From NCBI RefSeq assembly GCF_003550175.1, contig NZ_QXDF01000001.1:520501-584500 (forward strand): a stretch of DNA of 64,000 bases, read 5' to 3'. Below are positions 50,887 to 60,002 of the stretch, in pieces. Within the stretch, counting starts at the first letter, position 1; every line of letters starts with the position of its first letter. A program made the position numbers and the translations under genes. The notes below the pieces were generated by a model. The model did no database searches. It was not told the origin of the DNA and saw only the letters and a list, made by a program, of their open reading frames with translations. Source of the stretch: Dichotomicrobium thermohalophilum (GTDB taxonomy: Bacteria; Pseudomonadota; Alphaproteobacteria; Rhizobiales; Rhodomicrobiaceae).

Positions 50887-52347
50887 TTACCGCTGAGGCG
50901 GTTCGAAATTCACGATGTCGTCGGCCTTGACCCAGGACGCCGAATGCGGCGGAAAGCCGGCCTTGGCGCGTTCGGCCTGTTCCTTTGCAAGTTTCAGCTT
51001 GCCCTCGTAGAAATAGGCCTGCGCGGAGGCAAGTTCGGCATCGGCGATACGGCCGAGCCGGCCATAAGCGATGGCGAGTTGGCGATAGCCGGTCGCGGAC
51101 TTGTCCTCGGTCACCAGCGCCTTGCGCAGATGGTCTACGGCAGCGTTGAGGTTGGGCTTCCCGCCCTCGGCCAGCAGCGCCTGGGCCAGCATGATGCGGA
51201 TCAGCCCGGCATCGGGCGCCAGTTCCACGGCCTTCTTGAGCGGCGGGATCGCCTGCTTGACTTGCCCGCTTTCGAGCAGGAACTGCCCCTTCAACTCGCG
51301 GAAATACGGGTTGTTCGGCTGCGTCTCGATCAGGGCGTTGATCTCCGGCAGCGCCGCGTCGACGCCGGCGGCGAAGTTACGGGCAATGGCGCGGGCGTAA
51401 CGTGCAGGCAAGCTGTCATCGGATTGCGGATACTTGTTGAAGACCGCCTGCGGATTGCGCTTGTTCATGAAGCCGTCGAGCTTCGCGCGTGCCAGCGCGT
51501 GGCGCCTGCGCAATTCCTTCGGGTCGCGCTTGTCGTAATAAGGGCTTTGCCGCACGAGCTGTTTCATCTGCTGAATGCGGTCGCGGGAGATCGGGTGAGT
51601 CCGTGAATAGGGGTTGACGACGCCGACCGATGCAAGCTCGCGCTCGGCGAAAAACTCGAGCACCTCGATCATGCCCCGGCCTGACTGCTCGGTGCGGTTC
51701 AGATAGGTCACCGCCGCCTGGTCCGCGGCGTATTCCTCAGCGCGGCGATAGGCCATGATCGTGTTCATGAGCGCCGTCTGTCCCCCCAGCGCGAGCGCCT
51801 GACCCGCTTGGGCCGCGTCACCGCCTGCGCCGGTCGCAGCGCCAGCGGCCGCCGCGGCGATACTGAGAAGCTGGAGCATGAGCGAGGCGCTCTGGGCGCG
51901 CTGCATCAGCGTGCGCAGCCGCGACAGATGCCCGCCGGCAATGTGGCCGGCTTCGTGCGCAATCACGCCGATGAGCTGGTTCGGCGTGGAGGCCTGCATG
52001 ATCGCGCCGACATGAATGAACATGTTGCGGCCGTCGACCACGAAGGCGTTGAAGCTCTCCGAATTGACCAGATGGATGTTGATGTTCTGCGAACCGAGCC
52101 CCGCCGCTTCGAGGATCGGCCCGGCATAGTCCTGCATGAGATTTTCGATCTCGGCGTCGCGGATCAGTCCCTGCGCGGCGGCGGGCGATGCGCTGGCCGT
52201 GAATGTAAGAGCCGCCGTCAGAATGGCGGCAGTCCGGAGTTTCAGCGAGCGATGCCGTGCGGGACCGCGCGAAACGCGCGTCGCGGCAAAACGATCGCCT
52301 CTGCCGAACCATCGCCGTAAGCGGCCGAAATAAGCGAACATGGGCAT
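50887..52347 (-). CDS. Periplasmic M48-family metalloprotease with TPR domain (BepA-like)
   Basis: 486 residues with an N-terminal basic segment and signal peptide (cleavage near AAAQG, about residue 59). The zinc-binding HEAGH lies at 131-135, the third ligand Glu is in AEEYAADQAAVTYL, and RTHPISRDRIQQM is the conserved BepA-type segment. The last ~190 residues are TPR-like helices (LPEINALIETQPNNPYFREL; QAIPPLKKAVELAPDAGLIR). E. coli BepA degrades misassembled outer-membrane LptD and BAM substrates; this is the likely role. Preceded by ~190 intergenic bases shared with the divergent aminotransferase. Confidence 0.92.
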   Translation of the reverse strand: MPMFAYFGRLRRWFGRGDRFAATRVSRGPARHRSLKLRTAAILTAALTFTASASPAAAQGLIRDAEIENLMQDYAGPILEAAGLGSQNINIHLVNSESFNAFVVDGRNMFIHVGAIMQASTPNQLIGVIAHEAGHIAGGHLSRLRTLMQRAQSASLMLQLLSIAAAAAGAATGAGGDAAQAGQALALGGQTALMNTIMAYRRAEEYAADQAAVTYLNRTEQSGRGMIEVLEFFAERELASVGVVNPYSRTHPISRDRIQQMKQLVRQSPYYDKRDPKELRRRHALARAKLDGFMNKRNPQAVFNKYPQSDDSLPARYARAIARNFAAGVDAALPEINALIETQPNNPYFRELKGQFLLESGQVKQAIPPLKKAVELAPDAGLIRIMLAQALLAEGGKPNLNAAVDHLRKALVTEDKSATGYRQLAIAYGRLGRIADAELASAQAYFYEGKLKLAKEQAERAKAGFPPHSASWVKADDIVNFEPPQR

Positions 52348-52538
52348 CTCGAAATAGATTGTGTGGATTGCATCTGCGCGCCGCGTCTTGTCCTCGAAAA
52401 CCTAGGGCACGGTTTTACGCCGGTCAACGCGCTCCGCGCCGCGCGCAGTATACGCAGACGATTAACATGGCGAGATTGACGAAAGCGTGACGGACAGCTT
52501 GGGTAACAAAACAGTGAACGCTTAGGAGCGGAAAGACG

Positions 52539-53711
52539 ATGAGCGATCCCCAAATCTCGAGGCGCGCGCAGATCGACTCCTTCGTGGCGATGGATGTCAT
52601 GGCCGAGGCGAACCGTCGCGATGCGGCGGGCGAGGAGGTCATCCATATGGAAATCGGCCAGCCGGCCAGTCCCGCGCCGGAAAAGGCGCGCGCGGCAGTG
52701 CGGCAGGCGTTGGACAGCGGCGCGCACGGCTACACAGATGCACCCGGTCTGCCGGAACTGCGTCAGCGGATCGCCCGGTATTATGCCGAGCGCCATGCGG
52801 TCGATGTTGCGCCCGAGCGGATCATCGTCACGACCGGCTCATCGGCGGGGTTTTCTCTCGCCTTCCTGATGCTGTTCGACCATGGGGCAGCGCTGGGCCT
52901 GCCGCAGCCTGGTTATCCCTGCTACCGGCACATCGCCAGCGCCCTCGGACTGCGGCCCGTCGCGGTCGAAGCGGGTCCGGTCGAGCACTGGATGCCGACG
53001 CCGCGGGCGCTGGAGGAGGCGGCCGGGCGCGTCGATGGTCTGAACGGCCTGATCGTTGCCAGCCCGGCCAACCCGACCGGGACCATGCTTGGTCCATCGG
53101 ACATGGCCAACCTGATCGACTATTGCCGTTCGCAGGGCATGTGGTTCATCTCCGACGAGATCTATCACGGGCTGGAGCACACGATCGAGGCGCAGACGGC
53201 GCTGCGCTTCTCAGACGATGCGATCGTCATCAACAGCCTCTCCAAATACTACTGCATGACCGGCTGGCGCATCGGCTGGATGGTCGTGCCGGAACGGCTG
53301 ATCCGCACGGCCGAGCGGCTTCAGCAGAATCTTTACATTTGCGCGCCGACCCTGTCGCAGATCGCGGCGACCGCCGCCTTCGACGCCACGGAAGAACTGG
53401 ACCAGATCAAGGCGGGCTATGCGCGCAACCGGGAGCACCTTCTGTCCGTCCTTGGCGATGCCGGCTTCGGCGAACTGGCCCCGGCGGACGGCGCTTTCTA
53501 CATCTACGCCGATGTCAGTCACCTGACCAATGACAGCCGGGACTTCGCGGCCCGAGCGTTAAGCGAGGCTGGCGTGGCGATAACCCCCGGCATCGACTTC
53601 GACCCCGAGGGCGGCCATCGCTATGTCCGTCTATCCTATGCCGGCAACCTGGCGGATATGCAGAAAGGGGCGGCGAAGCTCGGCGGGTGGATTGGATCGC
53701 TGCGCGCATAA
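52539..53711 (+). CDS. Class I/II PLP-dependent aminotransferase
   Basis: 390 residues of fold-type I. PLP contacts: Asn178 in SPANPTG, Asp206 and Tyr209 in ISDEIYHGL, and the Schiff-base Lys236 in NSLSKYYCMTGWRIGWM. The carboxylate-binding Arg lies near HRYVRLSYAG at the end. Family members include aspartate and aromatic aminotransferases and the putative valine-pyruvate or LL-DAP-type enzymes; substrate not determined. The gene beside the M48 protease, divergent from it, matches Rhizobiales synteny. Confidence 0.9.
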   Translation: MSDPQISRRAQIDSFVAMDVMAEANRRDAAGEEVIHMEIGQPASPAPEKARAAVRQALDSGAHGYTDAPGLPELRQRIARYYAERHAVDVAPERIIVTTGSSAGFSLAFLMLFDHGAALGLPQPGYPCYRHIASALGLRPVAVEAGPVEHWMPTPRALEEAAGRVDGLNGLIVASPANPTGTMLGPSDMANLIDYCRSQGMWFISDEIYHGLEHTIEAQTALRFSDDAIVINSLSKYYCMTGWRIGWMVVPERLIRTAERLQQNLYICAPTLSQIAATAAFDATEELDQIKAGYARNREHLLSVLGDAGFGELAPADGAFYIYADVSHLTNDSRDFAARALSEAGVAITPGIDFDPEGGHRYVRLSYAGNLADMQKGAAKLGGWIGSLRA

Positions 53712-53823
53712 GCTGTGCATGGGCGACACAGACCGGGGCGAACACGCACAATTTATCGGCGACGGATAGCGGCCGGGGCAGCGATCGGCTATCGTCCCGA
53801 CGAAACGCAAATTGAGGGGTGCG

Positions 53824-55434
53824 ATGCTGAGAGGTCTCTTTTCCGCCCTTGCCGTAGCGGCGGTTGCCTTTGGCGCGATGCCCGCGCAGGCCGTGGAGCC
53901 GGGCGCGCCGAAAGAGCTTATCAGCCGGATGGACGCCGTGGCCTTCAAGCTGCAGGCACGGTTGAGCGAGCGCTTCAAGGACATTTCCCAGGCCGAGAAG
54001 CGCGAACGCGGCGGTATGGCCGAGTTCTACGCCGAAAGCGGCTACGAATTCCTCTGGGTGAACGAGCAGGGTTTGAACGACCGCGCGCGGGCCGTTGCGG
54101 ATGTCGTCGCGCGCGCCGAAACTTTTGATCTGAACCCGGAAAATTACCCGCTGCCCGAAGCGGACGGCTTTGCCGCGGCCGAGGGGCGTGAGGCGCAATG
54201 GCTGGCAAACGCCGAATATCGCATCAGCCGTTCAGTGCTGGCATATGCGCGGCATGCGCAGTCAGGCCATCTCGATCCGCGGTCGATCAGCCGCAACCTC
54301 GATATCACGCCCGACGCGCCTGATCCGCTCAAAGTGCTGCGCGGGCTGGCGGCGAGCGCGGATGTCGCGGCGTACCTGGAGGGCTTCCACCCGTCGCATC
54401 CGCAATTCGTCGGGTTGCTGGAGCGCCTGCGTGAACTGCGCACCGTTGCACAGCGCGAGCCGGTGCGGATTCCCGACGGCGACCTGATCGAACCTGGCGA
54501 CTCGCACCCGCATGTACCGCTCGTACGGAAGCGGCTGGACGTGCCGAACACCGTTGCGCCCGAAACCTATGACGAGACCCTCGTCGCCGCGATCCGCAGA
54601 TTTCAGAGAAAGAATGGTCTGCATATCGACGGACTGATCGGTCCGGCGACGCGCCGTGCGCTCAACCGCAGCCCGGCTGACAAGATCGACACCATTCGGG
54701 TCAACCTTGAGCGCTGGCGCTGGTTCCCGAACAACCTGGGCGAGAGGTATGTCCGGGTCAACGTCCCGGAATTCAAGGTCCGCCTTGTCGAGAACGGGGA
54801 CACGGTGTTCGAGGAGCGCATCGTCGTGGGCAAGCCGCGGCATGCCACGCCGTCCTTCTCCGACGAGATGGAACTGGTTGTCTTCAACCCGTACTGGAAC
54901 GTGCCGTACTCGATCACGAAGAACGAGATCCTGCCGATTGCGCAGCGCAACCCGAGTTATCTGACGCGGCAGAATTTTCAGGTGCTCTGGCGGGGGCGCC
55001 GCCGCGTCGATCCGTACGAAGTGGACTGGGACCGCGTGGATGCGAGCAAGGTGCGCCTGCGTCAGTCTCCGGGACGAGGCAATGCGCTCGGCGAAATCAA
55101 GTTCCTGTTCCCCAACAAGCACTCGGTCTATCTGCACGACACGCCGTCGAAGCACCTGTTTAACCGCTCGCGGCGGGCTTACAGCCACGGCTGCATGCGC
55201 GTACGTAACCCGCGGGATTTCGCGGCCGCGATCATGCGCACGGAAGGCTGGAGCAAGCAGTCGATCTCGCGAGCCATCGAGCGCGGCAACAACCGCGCCA
55301 TCCGGTTGGAGCAGAAGCTGCCGGTCCACGTGACCTACTTCACGGCTGCAGTCGCCGAGGATGGCGGGGTCCGGTTCTTCGCGGATATCTACAAATACGA
55401 CGACCGCATTCTGGAGGCGCTGGAGGCGAGCTAG
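53824..55434 (+). CDS. Periplasmic L,D-transpeptidase (YcbB/LdtD-like)
   Basis: 536 residues from the ATG at 53824; a TTG at 53812 is possible. Signal peptide MLRGLFSALAVAAVAFGAMP with cleavage near AQA. A helical scaffold (about 30-220) is followed by a peptidoglycan-binding-1 module (RRFQRKNGLHIDGLIGPATR, about 257-280) and a YkuD catalytic domain with His438 in VYLHDTP and the catalytic Cys457 in RAYSHGCMRVRNP. Architecture and length fit YcbB-type enzymes, which form 3-3 cross-links or attach proteins to peptidoglycan. It is followed by a DUF882 gene, also cell-wall related. Confidence 0.93.
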   Translation: MLRGLFSALAVAAVAFGAMPAQAVEPGAPKELISRMDAVAFKLQARLSERFKDISQAEKRERGGMAEFYAESGYEFLWVNEQGLNDRARAVADVVARAETFDLNPENYPLPEADGFAAAEGREAQWLANAEYRISRSVLAYARHAQSGHLDPRSISRNLDITPDAPDPLKVLRGLAASADVAAYLEGFHPSHPQFVGLLERLRELRTVAQREPVRIPDGDLIEPGDSHPHVPLVRKRLDVPNTVAPETYDETLVAAIRRFQRKNGLHIDGLIGPATRRALNRSPADKIDTIRVNLERWRWFPNNLGERYVRVNVPEFKVRLVENGDTVFEERIVVGKPRHATPSFSDEMELVVFNPYWNVPYSITKNEILPIAQRNPSYLTRQNFQVLWRGRRRVDPYEVDWDRVDASKVRLRQSPGRGNALGEIKFLFPNKHSVYLHDTPSKHLFNRSRRAYSHGCMRVRNPRDFAAAIMRTEGWSKQSISRAIERGNNRAIRLEQKLPVHVTYFTAAVAEDGGVRFFADIYKYDDRILEALEAS

Positions 55435-55619
55435 CCGCCCTAATCCTGCGGTGTCCCTGAGAGATGCGGCACCCCGTCGCGGCAGGCGGGGTGGCGGCGT
55501 CCGCCATGTTTTCCCCGCAATTTGCGGCAATTACTCCCCGTTAAGTATGAACGTTTAAAACGATGGGTATTCAGGTGCTTGCAGTGGGAGCAGGCGCCGG
55601 CGTTGCCCACGGGGACCGG

Positions 55620-56804
55620 ATGTTCCGCGCGTTTCGCAAGCTCTTCCAATCCATTTGTCTGACGCTTGTTGCCGCTTGGGGCATCCTGCTGGCGGCGGCG
55701 GCTGGCGTGGACGCGACCGAGCGCCGCCTGCAGATTTACAGCGTCAACACGAAAGAGAGCATCGACGTCGTCTACAAGCGCGACGGTGAGTATATCCCCG
55801 AGGCGCTCGACAAGATCGACTGGATCATGCGCGACTGGCGCCGCGACGAAAAGACAAAGATGTCGCGGGAACTGATCGACCTGATTTGGGAAGTGCACCA
55901 GCAAGTGGGCTCGAAGGAACCCGTACACCTGATATCGGGCTATCGCTCCCAGAAGACGAACAACATGCTGCGACGGACCAAGGGCGGCCAGGCGCGCAAG
56001 AGCCAGCATATCCTCGGCAACGCTGCGGATGTTCATTTCCCGGACGTGCCGGTCAAGCGGTTGCGCAACGCCGGGCTGATCCGTCAGTATGGCGGCGTCG
56101 GCTACTATCCGACTTCGGCCATCCCGTTCGTGCATCTGGACGTTGCGCGCGTGCGCCACTGGCCAAGGCTCCCGCGGCAGGAACTGGCGCTGCTCTTCCC
56201 TTCGGGCAAGACGAAACATGTGCCTGCGGATGGCCGGCCGCTGCGCAAGAAAGACGTGAAGGTCGCGCTCGCCAAGCTGGAAAAGGAAGGCAAGCCGCTG
56301 CCCTGGGCCACACGGCAGCAACTCAAGCGCGCGCCGCGCCCGATCCTCGCCAGTCTCGGTCCCGCAGTTTCGGGCTTCAACCTCGGCGAGGCCACAGAGC
56401 CAGAGACGGTTCAGACGGCGTCGGTTCCGACACCGCCCGAAGAAATACCGGCCGCGCCCGAACCGCGCACGATCGCCCGCGCCAGCGTCGCCAGCGCGCC
56501 CGCTTATGACGAAGAGCACGCCGACGAGCTTTATTACCAGCCTTTCCCGCTCATGCCGATGATCGCGGAGGCGAGCATTGCGTCGATGGATTTCAGCCGC
56601 GACACCGACGGCATCCTGAAGAAGGTGCACATGTTCTTCGACGACGGCAGCGGCAATCTGCCGATCGGCTTCGAGTCCGGGCTGCAATATGGGGAGTTGT
56701 ACTGGGCGTCCCGGTTTTCCGGGCGCGCGGTCAGCCGTGTCTTGACGGACCGCCGGGCCGAAGCAGCGCCGTCGCCGAAGCGCGCGCGCCTGGCGCAACG
56801 GTGA
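55620..56804 (+). CDS. DUF882/YcbK-like periplasmic murein peptidase
   Basis: 394 residues from the ATG at 55620; the frame is open from 55563 but the hydrophobic signal segment (FQSICLTLVAAWGILLAAAA) starts here. The M15-like zinc site is complete: H130 in SQHILGNAADVHF with D137, and H172 in VHLDVARVR. The catalytic region (about 35-185) is followed by a long Pro/Glu/Ala-rich tail ending in a basic segment. E. coli relatives (YcbK/MepK) cut 3-3 cross-links made by L,D-transpeptidases, so pairing with the neighbouring transpeptidase gene is sensible. Four bases from the convergent yqeY gene. Confidence 0.88.
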   Translation: MFRAFRKLFQSICLTLVAAWGILLAAAAGVDATERRLQIYSVNTKESIDVVYKRDGEYIPEALDKIDWIMRDWRRDEKTKMSRELIDLIWEVHQQVGSKEPVHLISGYRSQKTNNMLRRTKGGQARKSQHILGNAADVHFPDVPVKRLRNAGLIRQYGGVGYYPTSAIPFVHLDVARVRHWPRLPRQELALLFPSGKTKHVPADGRPLRKKDVKVALAKLEKEGKPLPWATRQQLKRAPRPILASLGPAVSGFNLGEATEPETVQTASVPTPPEEIPAAPEPRTIARASVASAPAYDEEHADELYYQPFPLMPMIAEASIASMDFSRDTDGILKKVHMFFDDGSGNLPIGFESGLQYGELYWASRFSGRAVSRVLTDRRAEAAPSPKRARLAQR

Positions 56805-56808
56805 GCCG

Positions 56809-57261
56809 TCACTTCAGCATTTCGCGCACGTAGCGGCTCGCCTTGGCGAAGTTCATCTTGTCCTTGTAGCGCGCCTTGAGCGCGTTCATGGTGCGGCCAA
56901 CGTCCTTCAGGCCGGACGCTCCGATCTCCCGCACCACTTTCTGGCATTCTTGGCGGGTCTGCGGCTCGTCCAGCTCCTGCGGCAGGAAAGATTTGAGGAT
57001 CTCGATCTCGTCCAGTTCCTGCTGCGCCAGCTCCAGCCGCCCGGATTGCTCGTAATCGTGCGCCGCCCGGCGCCGTTGCTCGACCATCTGCTGCAACAAC
57101 TCGACGACATCGCCCTGGTCCAGGCTGCCCTCGCCATTGGCGCCTTTCGCCGCGGAGCGATCGTGGATGGCCGCGTTGATCAGCCGCAGCGTATGGATGC
57201 GTCGCTTGTCACCGGCCGCAATGGCTTCCTTCAGCGCGCGGTTGATTTCGTCGCGTATCAT
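56809..57261 (-). CDS. GatB/YqeY domain protein
   Basis: 150 residues from the ATG at 57261 (MIRDEINRALKEAIAAGDKR); the frame is open back to 57441 without conservation. It contains the YqeY fold: helices with RIHTLRLINAAIHDRSAAKG, VELLQQMVEQRRRAAHDYEQ, ILKSFLPQELDEPQTRQECQ (in part), then KDVGRTMNALKARYKDKMNF. The domain is shared with the tRNA-binding tail of GatB; its cellular role is unclear. yqeY divergent from carA is a standard Rhizobiales arrangement. Confidence 0.92.
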   Translation of the reverse strand: MIRDEINRALKEAIAAGDKRRIHTLRLINAAIHDRSAAKGANGEGSLDQGDVVELLQQMVEQRRRAAHDYEQSGRLELAQQELDEIEILKSFLPQELDEPQTRQECQKVVREIGASGLKDVGRTMNALKARYKDKMNFAKASRYVREMLK

Positions 57262-57406
57262 TGGTGTCCAGGCTGACGACAGCCAGTCCTCTCTCTTGCC
57301 TTGACATTGGGGGATGTACGCGGCTGCCGAAAATTCGGCAAGAGCCCGCGCGCGGCGCAAGGCCGTCGCTGCTGAAATGGTTGTCCGGGTGCGCGCTCTG
57401 GCGCCC

Positions 57407-57435
57407 TTGACCCCGTCCAGTCCCCTACGTACCTT
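57407..57435 (+). promoter_or_regulatory. carA: Possible sigma70 promoter of carA
   Basis: TTGACC (57407-57412) and TACCTT (57430-57435) are separated by exactly 17 bases and would start transcription about 105 bases before the carA ATG. Both hexamers match the consensus at four or five of six positions. Nothing distinguishes an attenuator or pyrimidine operator in the leader. Confidence 0.4.
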
Positions 57436-57546
57436 CCCCACAATGCCCGATGAATGGCGCGAACATGGCGACGTTCGCCGCGCCGGTCAAGCCGTCTCAG
57501 GGGCGCGTTGCGCCTACCGTTAAGAGACCCGTAGCAGGAAAACCGC

Positions 57547-58851
57547 ATGACCGATCACCCGACCGATCCGTCCCCGCTCGGTGGCCATTTGCCTGCGAGC
57601 GGCCCCGCTGCTGCACGGCCCAGACATGGGCTTCCCGTCCGCGCAACTGCGGTTCTCGTGCTGTCTGACGGTTCGGTCATTCGCGGGGCGGGACTTGGCG
57701 CCACCGGGCAGGCCTGCGGTGAGGTCTGCTTCAACACGGCGATGACCGGCTATCAGGAAATTCTCACTGACCCGTCCTATGCCGGGCAGATCATTACCTT
57801 CACCTTTCCACATATCGGCAATGTCGGAACCAACGCCGAGGACATTGAGACGTCCAACCTGGCTGCCAGCTCCGGCGTGCGCGGCTGCGTGCTCCGGGCC
57901 AACATCACCGACCCATCGAACTACCGTGCGACGCGCGCGCTTGATGACTGGCTGCGTCAGCGCGGCATCATCGGTATCGCCGGCGTGGATACCCGCGCGC
58001 TGACGGCACTGATCCGCGAGCGCGGGATGCAGAACGCCGTGATCGCGCATGACCCGTCCGGTACCTTCGACATGCACGCGCTGAAGACGGAGGCGGAGGC
58101 CTGGCCGGGTATCGAGGGCATGGACCTTGCGCGCAACGTCACCTGCGGCCAGAGCTACCAGTGGGACGAGACTATCTGGCGCTGGCCGGACGGCTACGGC
58201 CGGCAAACGCAGCCGACGGCGCACGTTGTTGCCGTGGACTACGGGCTGAAGCGCAATATCCTGCGCTGTCTGGCGACGACGGGCTGCCGCGTGACCATCG
58301 TTCCGGCGACGACGAGCGCGGAAGATATCCTCGCGCGCGAACCGGACGGAATCTTCCTCTCCAACGGTCCCGGCGACCCGGCGGCGACGGGCGAATATGC
58401 GGTGCCGGAGATCAAGAAGCTGATCGACTCGGGCAAGCCGCTGTTCGGCATCTGTCTTGGCCACCAGCTTCTGGGGCTCGCGCTGGGCGGTCGCACCAAG
58501 AAGATGCATCAGGGCCACCACGGCGCCAACCATCCGGTCATGGACTACACCACAGGCAAGGTCGAGATCACGTCGATGAACCACGGCTTCGCGGTGGACC
58601 GCGACAGCCTGCCCGCCGGTATCAGGGAGACCCATGTTTCGCTGTTCGACGGCAGCAACTGCGGGATAAGGGTGGAGGATCGGCCCGTATTCTCCGTGCA
58701 GTATCACCCGGAAGGTTCGCCTGGGCCGCAGGACAGCCATTACCTTTTCGTGCGCTTCATGAACATGATCCGCGCTGGCCGCGGGGAACCACAACTGCCC
58801 GAGGTCTGGGATCACCGTACCGGCCCTGAGACCGCCGTGCCGCAAGAATGA
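57547..58851 (+). CDS. carA: Carbamoyl-phosphate synthase small (glutaminase) subunit
   Basis: 434 residues, longer than the ~380-residue E. coli CarA because of an N-terminal extension of about 30 residues (MTDHPTDPSPLGGHLPASGP) common in alphaproteobacteria. It contains the CarA-specific GEVCFNTAMTGYQEILTDPS and the class I glutamine amidotransferase with nucleophile Cys in FGICLGHQLLGLALGG and His/Glu in VQYHPEGSPGP. It supplies ammonia to CarB for arginine and pyrimidine synthesis. carB is not adjacent. The chaN-like gene overlaps its stop by four bases. Confidence 0.96.
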   Translation: MTDHPTDPSPLGGHLPASGPAAARPRHGLPVRATAVLVLSDGSVIRGAGLGATGQACGEVCFNTAMTGYQEILTDPSYAGQIITFTFPHIGNVGTNAEDIETSNLAASSGVRGCVLRANITDPSNYRATRALDDWLRQRGIIGIAGVDTRALTALIRERGMQNAVIAHDPSGTFDMHALKTEAEAWPGIEGMDLARNVTCGQSYQWDETIWRWPDGYGRQTQPTAHVVAVDYGLKRNILRCLATTGCRVTIVPATTSAEDILAREPDGIFLSNGPGDPAATGEYAVPEIKKLIDSGKPLFGICLGHQLLGLALGGRTKKMHQGHHGANHPVMDYTTGKVEITSMNHGFAVDRDSLPAGIRETHVSLFDGSNCGIRVEDRPVFSVQYHPEGSPGPQDSHYLFVRFMNMIRAGRGEPQLPEVWDHRTGPETAVPQE

Positions 58852-59846
58852 CGAGAACGCCCATGCTGCGCTCTTTTCTTGCCGTCCTCGCGCTGACATG
58901 GGCGATGGCGACACCGATGCAGGCCGCCGAACCATGGACCGACTGGCAGGCGCCGATACACGCGGATAGCGAAATGGCCGGAACGGTGTGGGATGCGCGC
59001 GCCGGCGCGACGATCGACCCGGCTGAGCTGATCGACCGGCTGGCGCAGGCCCGCTTCGTGCTGATCGGTGAAATTCACGACAACCCGGACCACCACCGGC
59101 TGCAGGGCTGGATCATCGCGCGGCTGGCGATGGCGGGCGCCTCGCCGGCGGTCGTCATGGAGATGATTTCCCGGGATAAGGCAGAGGCGCTGTCCGCCTA
59201 TCTGGCGCAGCCGGAACCCACGGCTGCGGGGCTCGGCCCGGCGCTGAACTGGGGCGAGTCGGGCTGGCCGGAATGGCAATTCTATCAGCCGATCGCAGAG
59301 GCGGCGTTCGCGGCCGGGCTGCCCATCGGGCCTGGAAACCCGCCGAGCAACTTGACGCGCCAGACGGCTGAGCAGGGCTTCGACAGTCTCGGCAAAGCGC
59401 GCAAGGCCGAACTTGCGCTCGACGAGCCGCTTTCCCCAGCGCTGTCCGACGCGCTGATGGACGAACTCTACGAGGGCCACTGCCAGATGCTTTCGCGCGA
59501 AAAGCTGGCGCCCATGGCGAAGGTCCAGAGGCTGCGCGACGCCTTCATGGCCGAGGGGATGCTTACGGCGGAGCGCGAGACGGCCTTGCTCATCGCCGGG
59601 AACGGCCATGTGCGCGCGGACCGGGGGGTGCCGTGGTATCTGCGCCGACGCGCGCCTGAGAGCGACGTGGCGGTGGTGGCGCTGGTGGAACTGGACGGCG
59701 AGCGCGCCGCGCCCCGCGATTACGTCGAGACCGGCCCGGACGGAACGCCGATCGCGGATTTCTTTTGGCTGACGCCGCGCGCCGAGCGCCCCGACCCATG
59801 TGAGCAGATGCGCCAGATGATGCAGCAGCAGAGCGGCGGCAATTAG
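58848..59846 (+). CDS. ChaN-family putative haem/iron-uptake protein
   Basis: 332 residues with a signal peptide (MTRTPMLRSFLAVLALTWAM, cleavage near MQA-AEP). Family blocks: ARFVLIGEIHDNPDHHRLQ, with the GEIHDN signature of ChaN, then AVVMEMISRDK and ALLIAGNGHVRADRGVPWYL. Campylobacter ChaN binds a pair of haems and is linked to iron uptake; no lipobox Cys is visible, so this copy appears to be secreted rather than a lipoprotein. It overlaps carA by four bases (ATGA) but its link to carbamoyl phosphate synthesis is not obvious. Confidence 0.82.
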   Translation: MTRTPMLRSFLAVLALTWAMATPMQAAEPWTDWQAPIHADSEMAGTVWDARAGATIDPAELIDRLAQARFVLIGEIHDNPDHHRLQGWIIARLAMAGASPAVVMEMISRDKAEALSAYLAQPEPTAAGLGPALNWGESGWPEWQFYQPIAEAAFAAGLPIGPGNPPSNLTRQTAEQGFDSLGKARKAELALDEPLSPALSDALMDELYEGHCQMLSREKLAPMAKVQRLRDAFMAEGMLTAERETALLIAGNGHVRADRGVPWYLRRRAPESDVAVVALVELDGERAAPRDYVETGPDGTPIADFFWLTPRAERPDPCEQMRQMMQQQSGGN

Positions 59847-59882
59847 AGCGCTTGTCGCTCCGACAGAAATGCCCCGACATTT

Positions 59883-59968
59883 CGTCTTTGCAGGACTTGA
59901 TCCGGCAATCCAGCTTCTAAGCTCACTGGCCGCAGTAATGGATGCCCGTGTCAAGCACAGGCATGACG
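59883..59968. repeat. Palindromic intergenic repeat, copy B (degenerate REP-like)
   Basis: Shares GGCAATCCAG, CAGTAATGGATGCCCG, TCAAG and GGCATGACG in order and spacing with copy A at 35872-35954. The second hairpin (ATGCCCGTG / CACAGGCAT) has a mismatch, and the first is worn. It fills the 157-base gap between the convergent chaN-like and ubiG genes. Confidence 0.7.
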
Positions 59969-60002
59969 TTGATCTAGTGGCTCCTTATGATCAAAAACTG
60001 TT

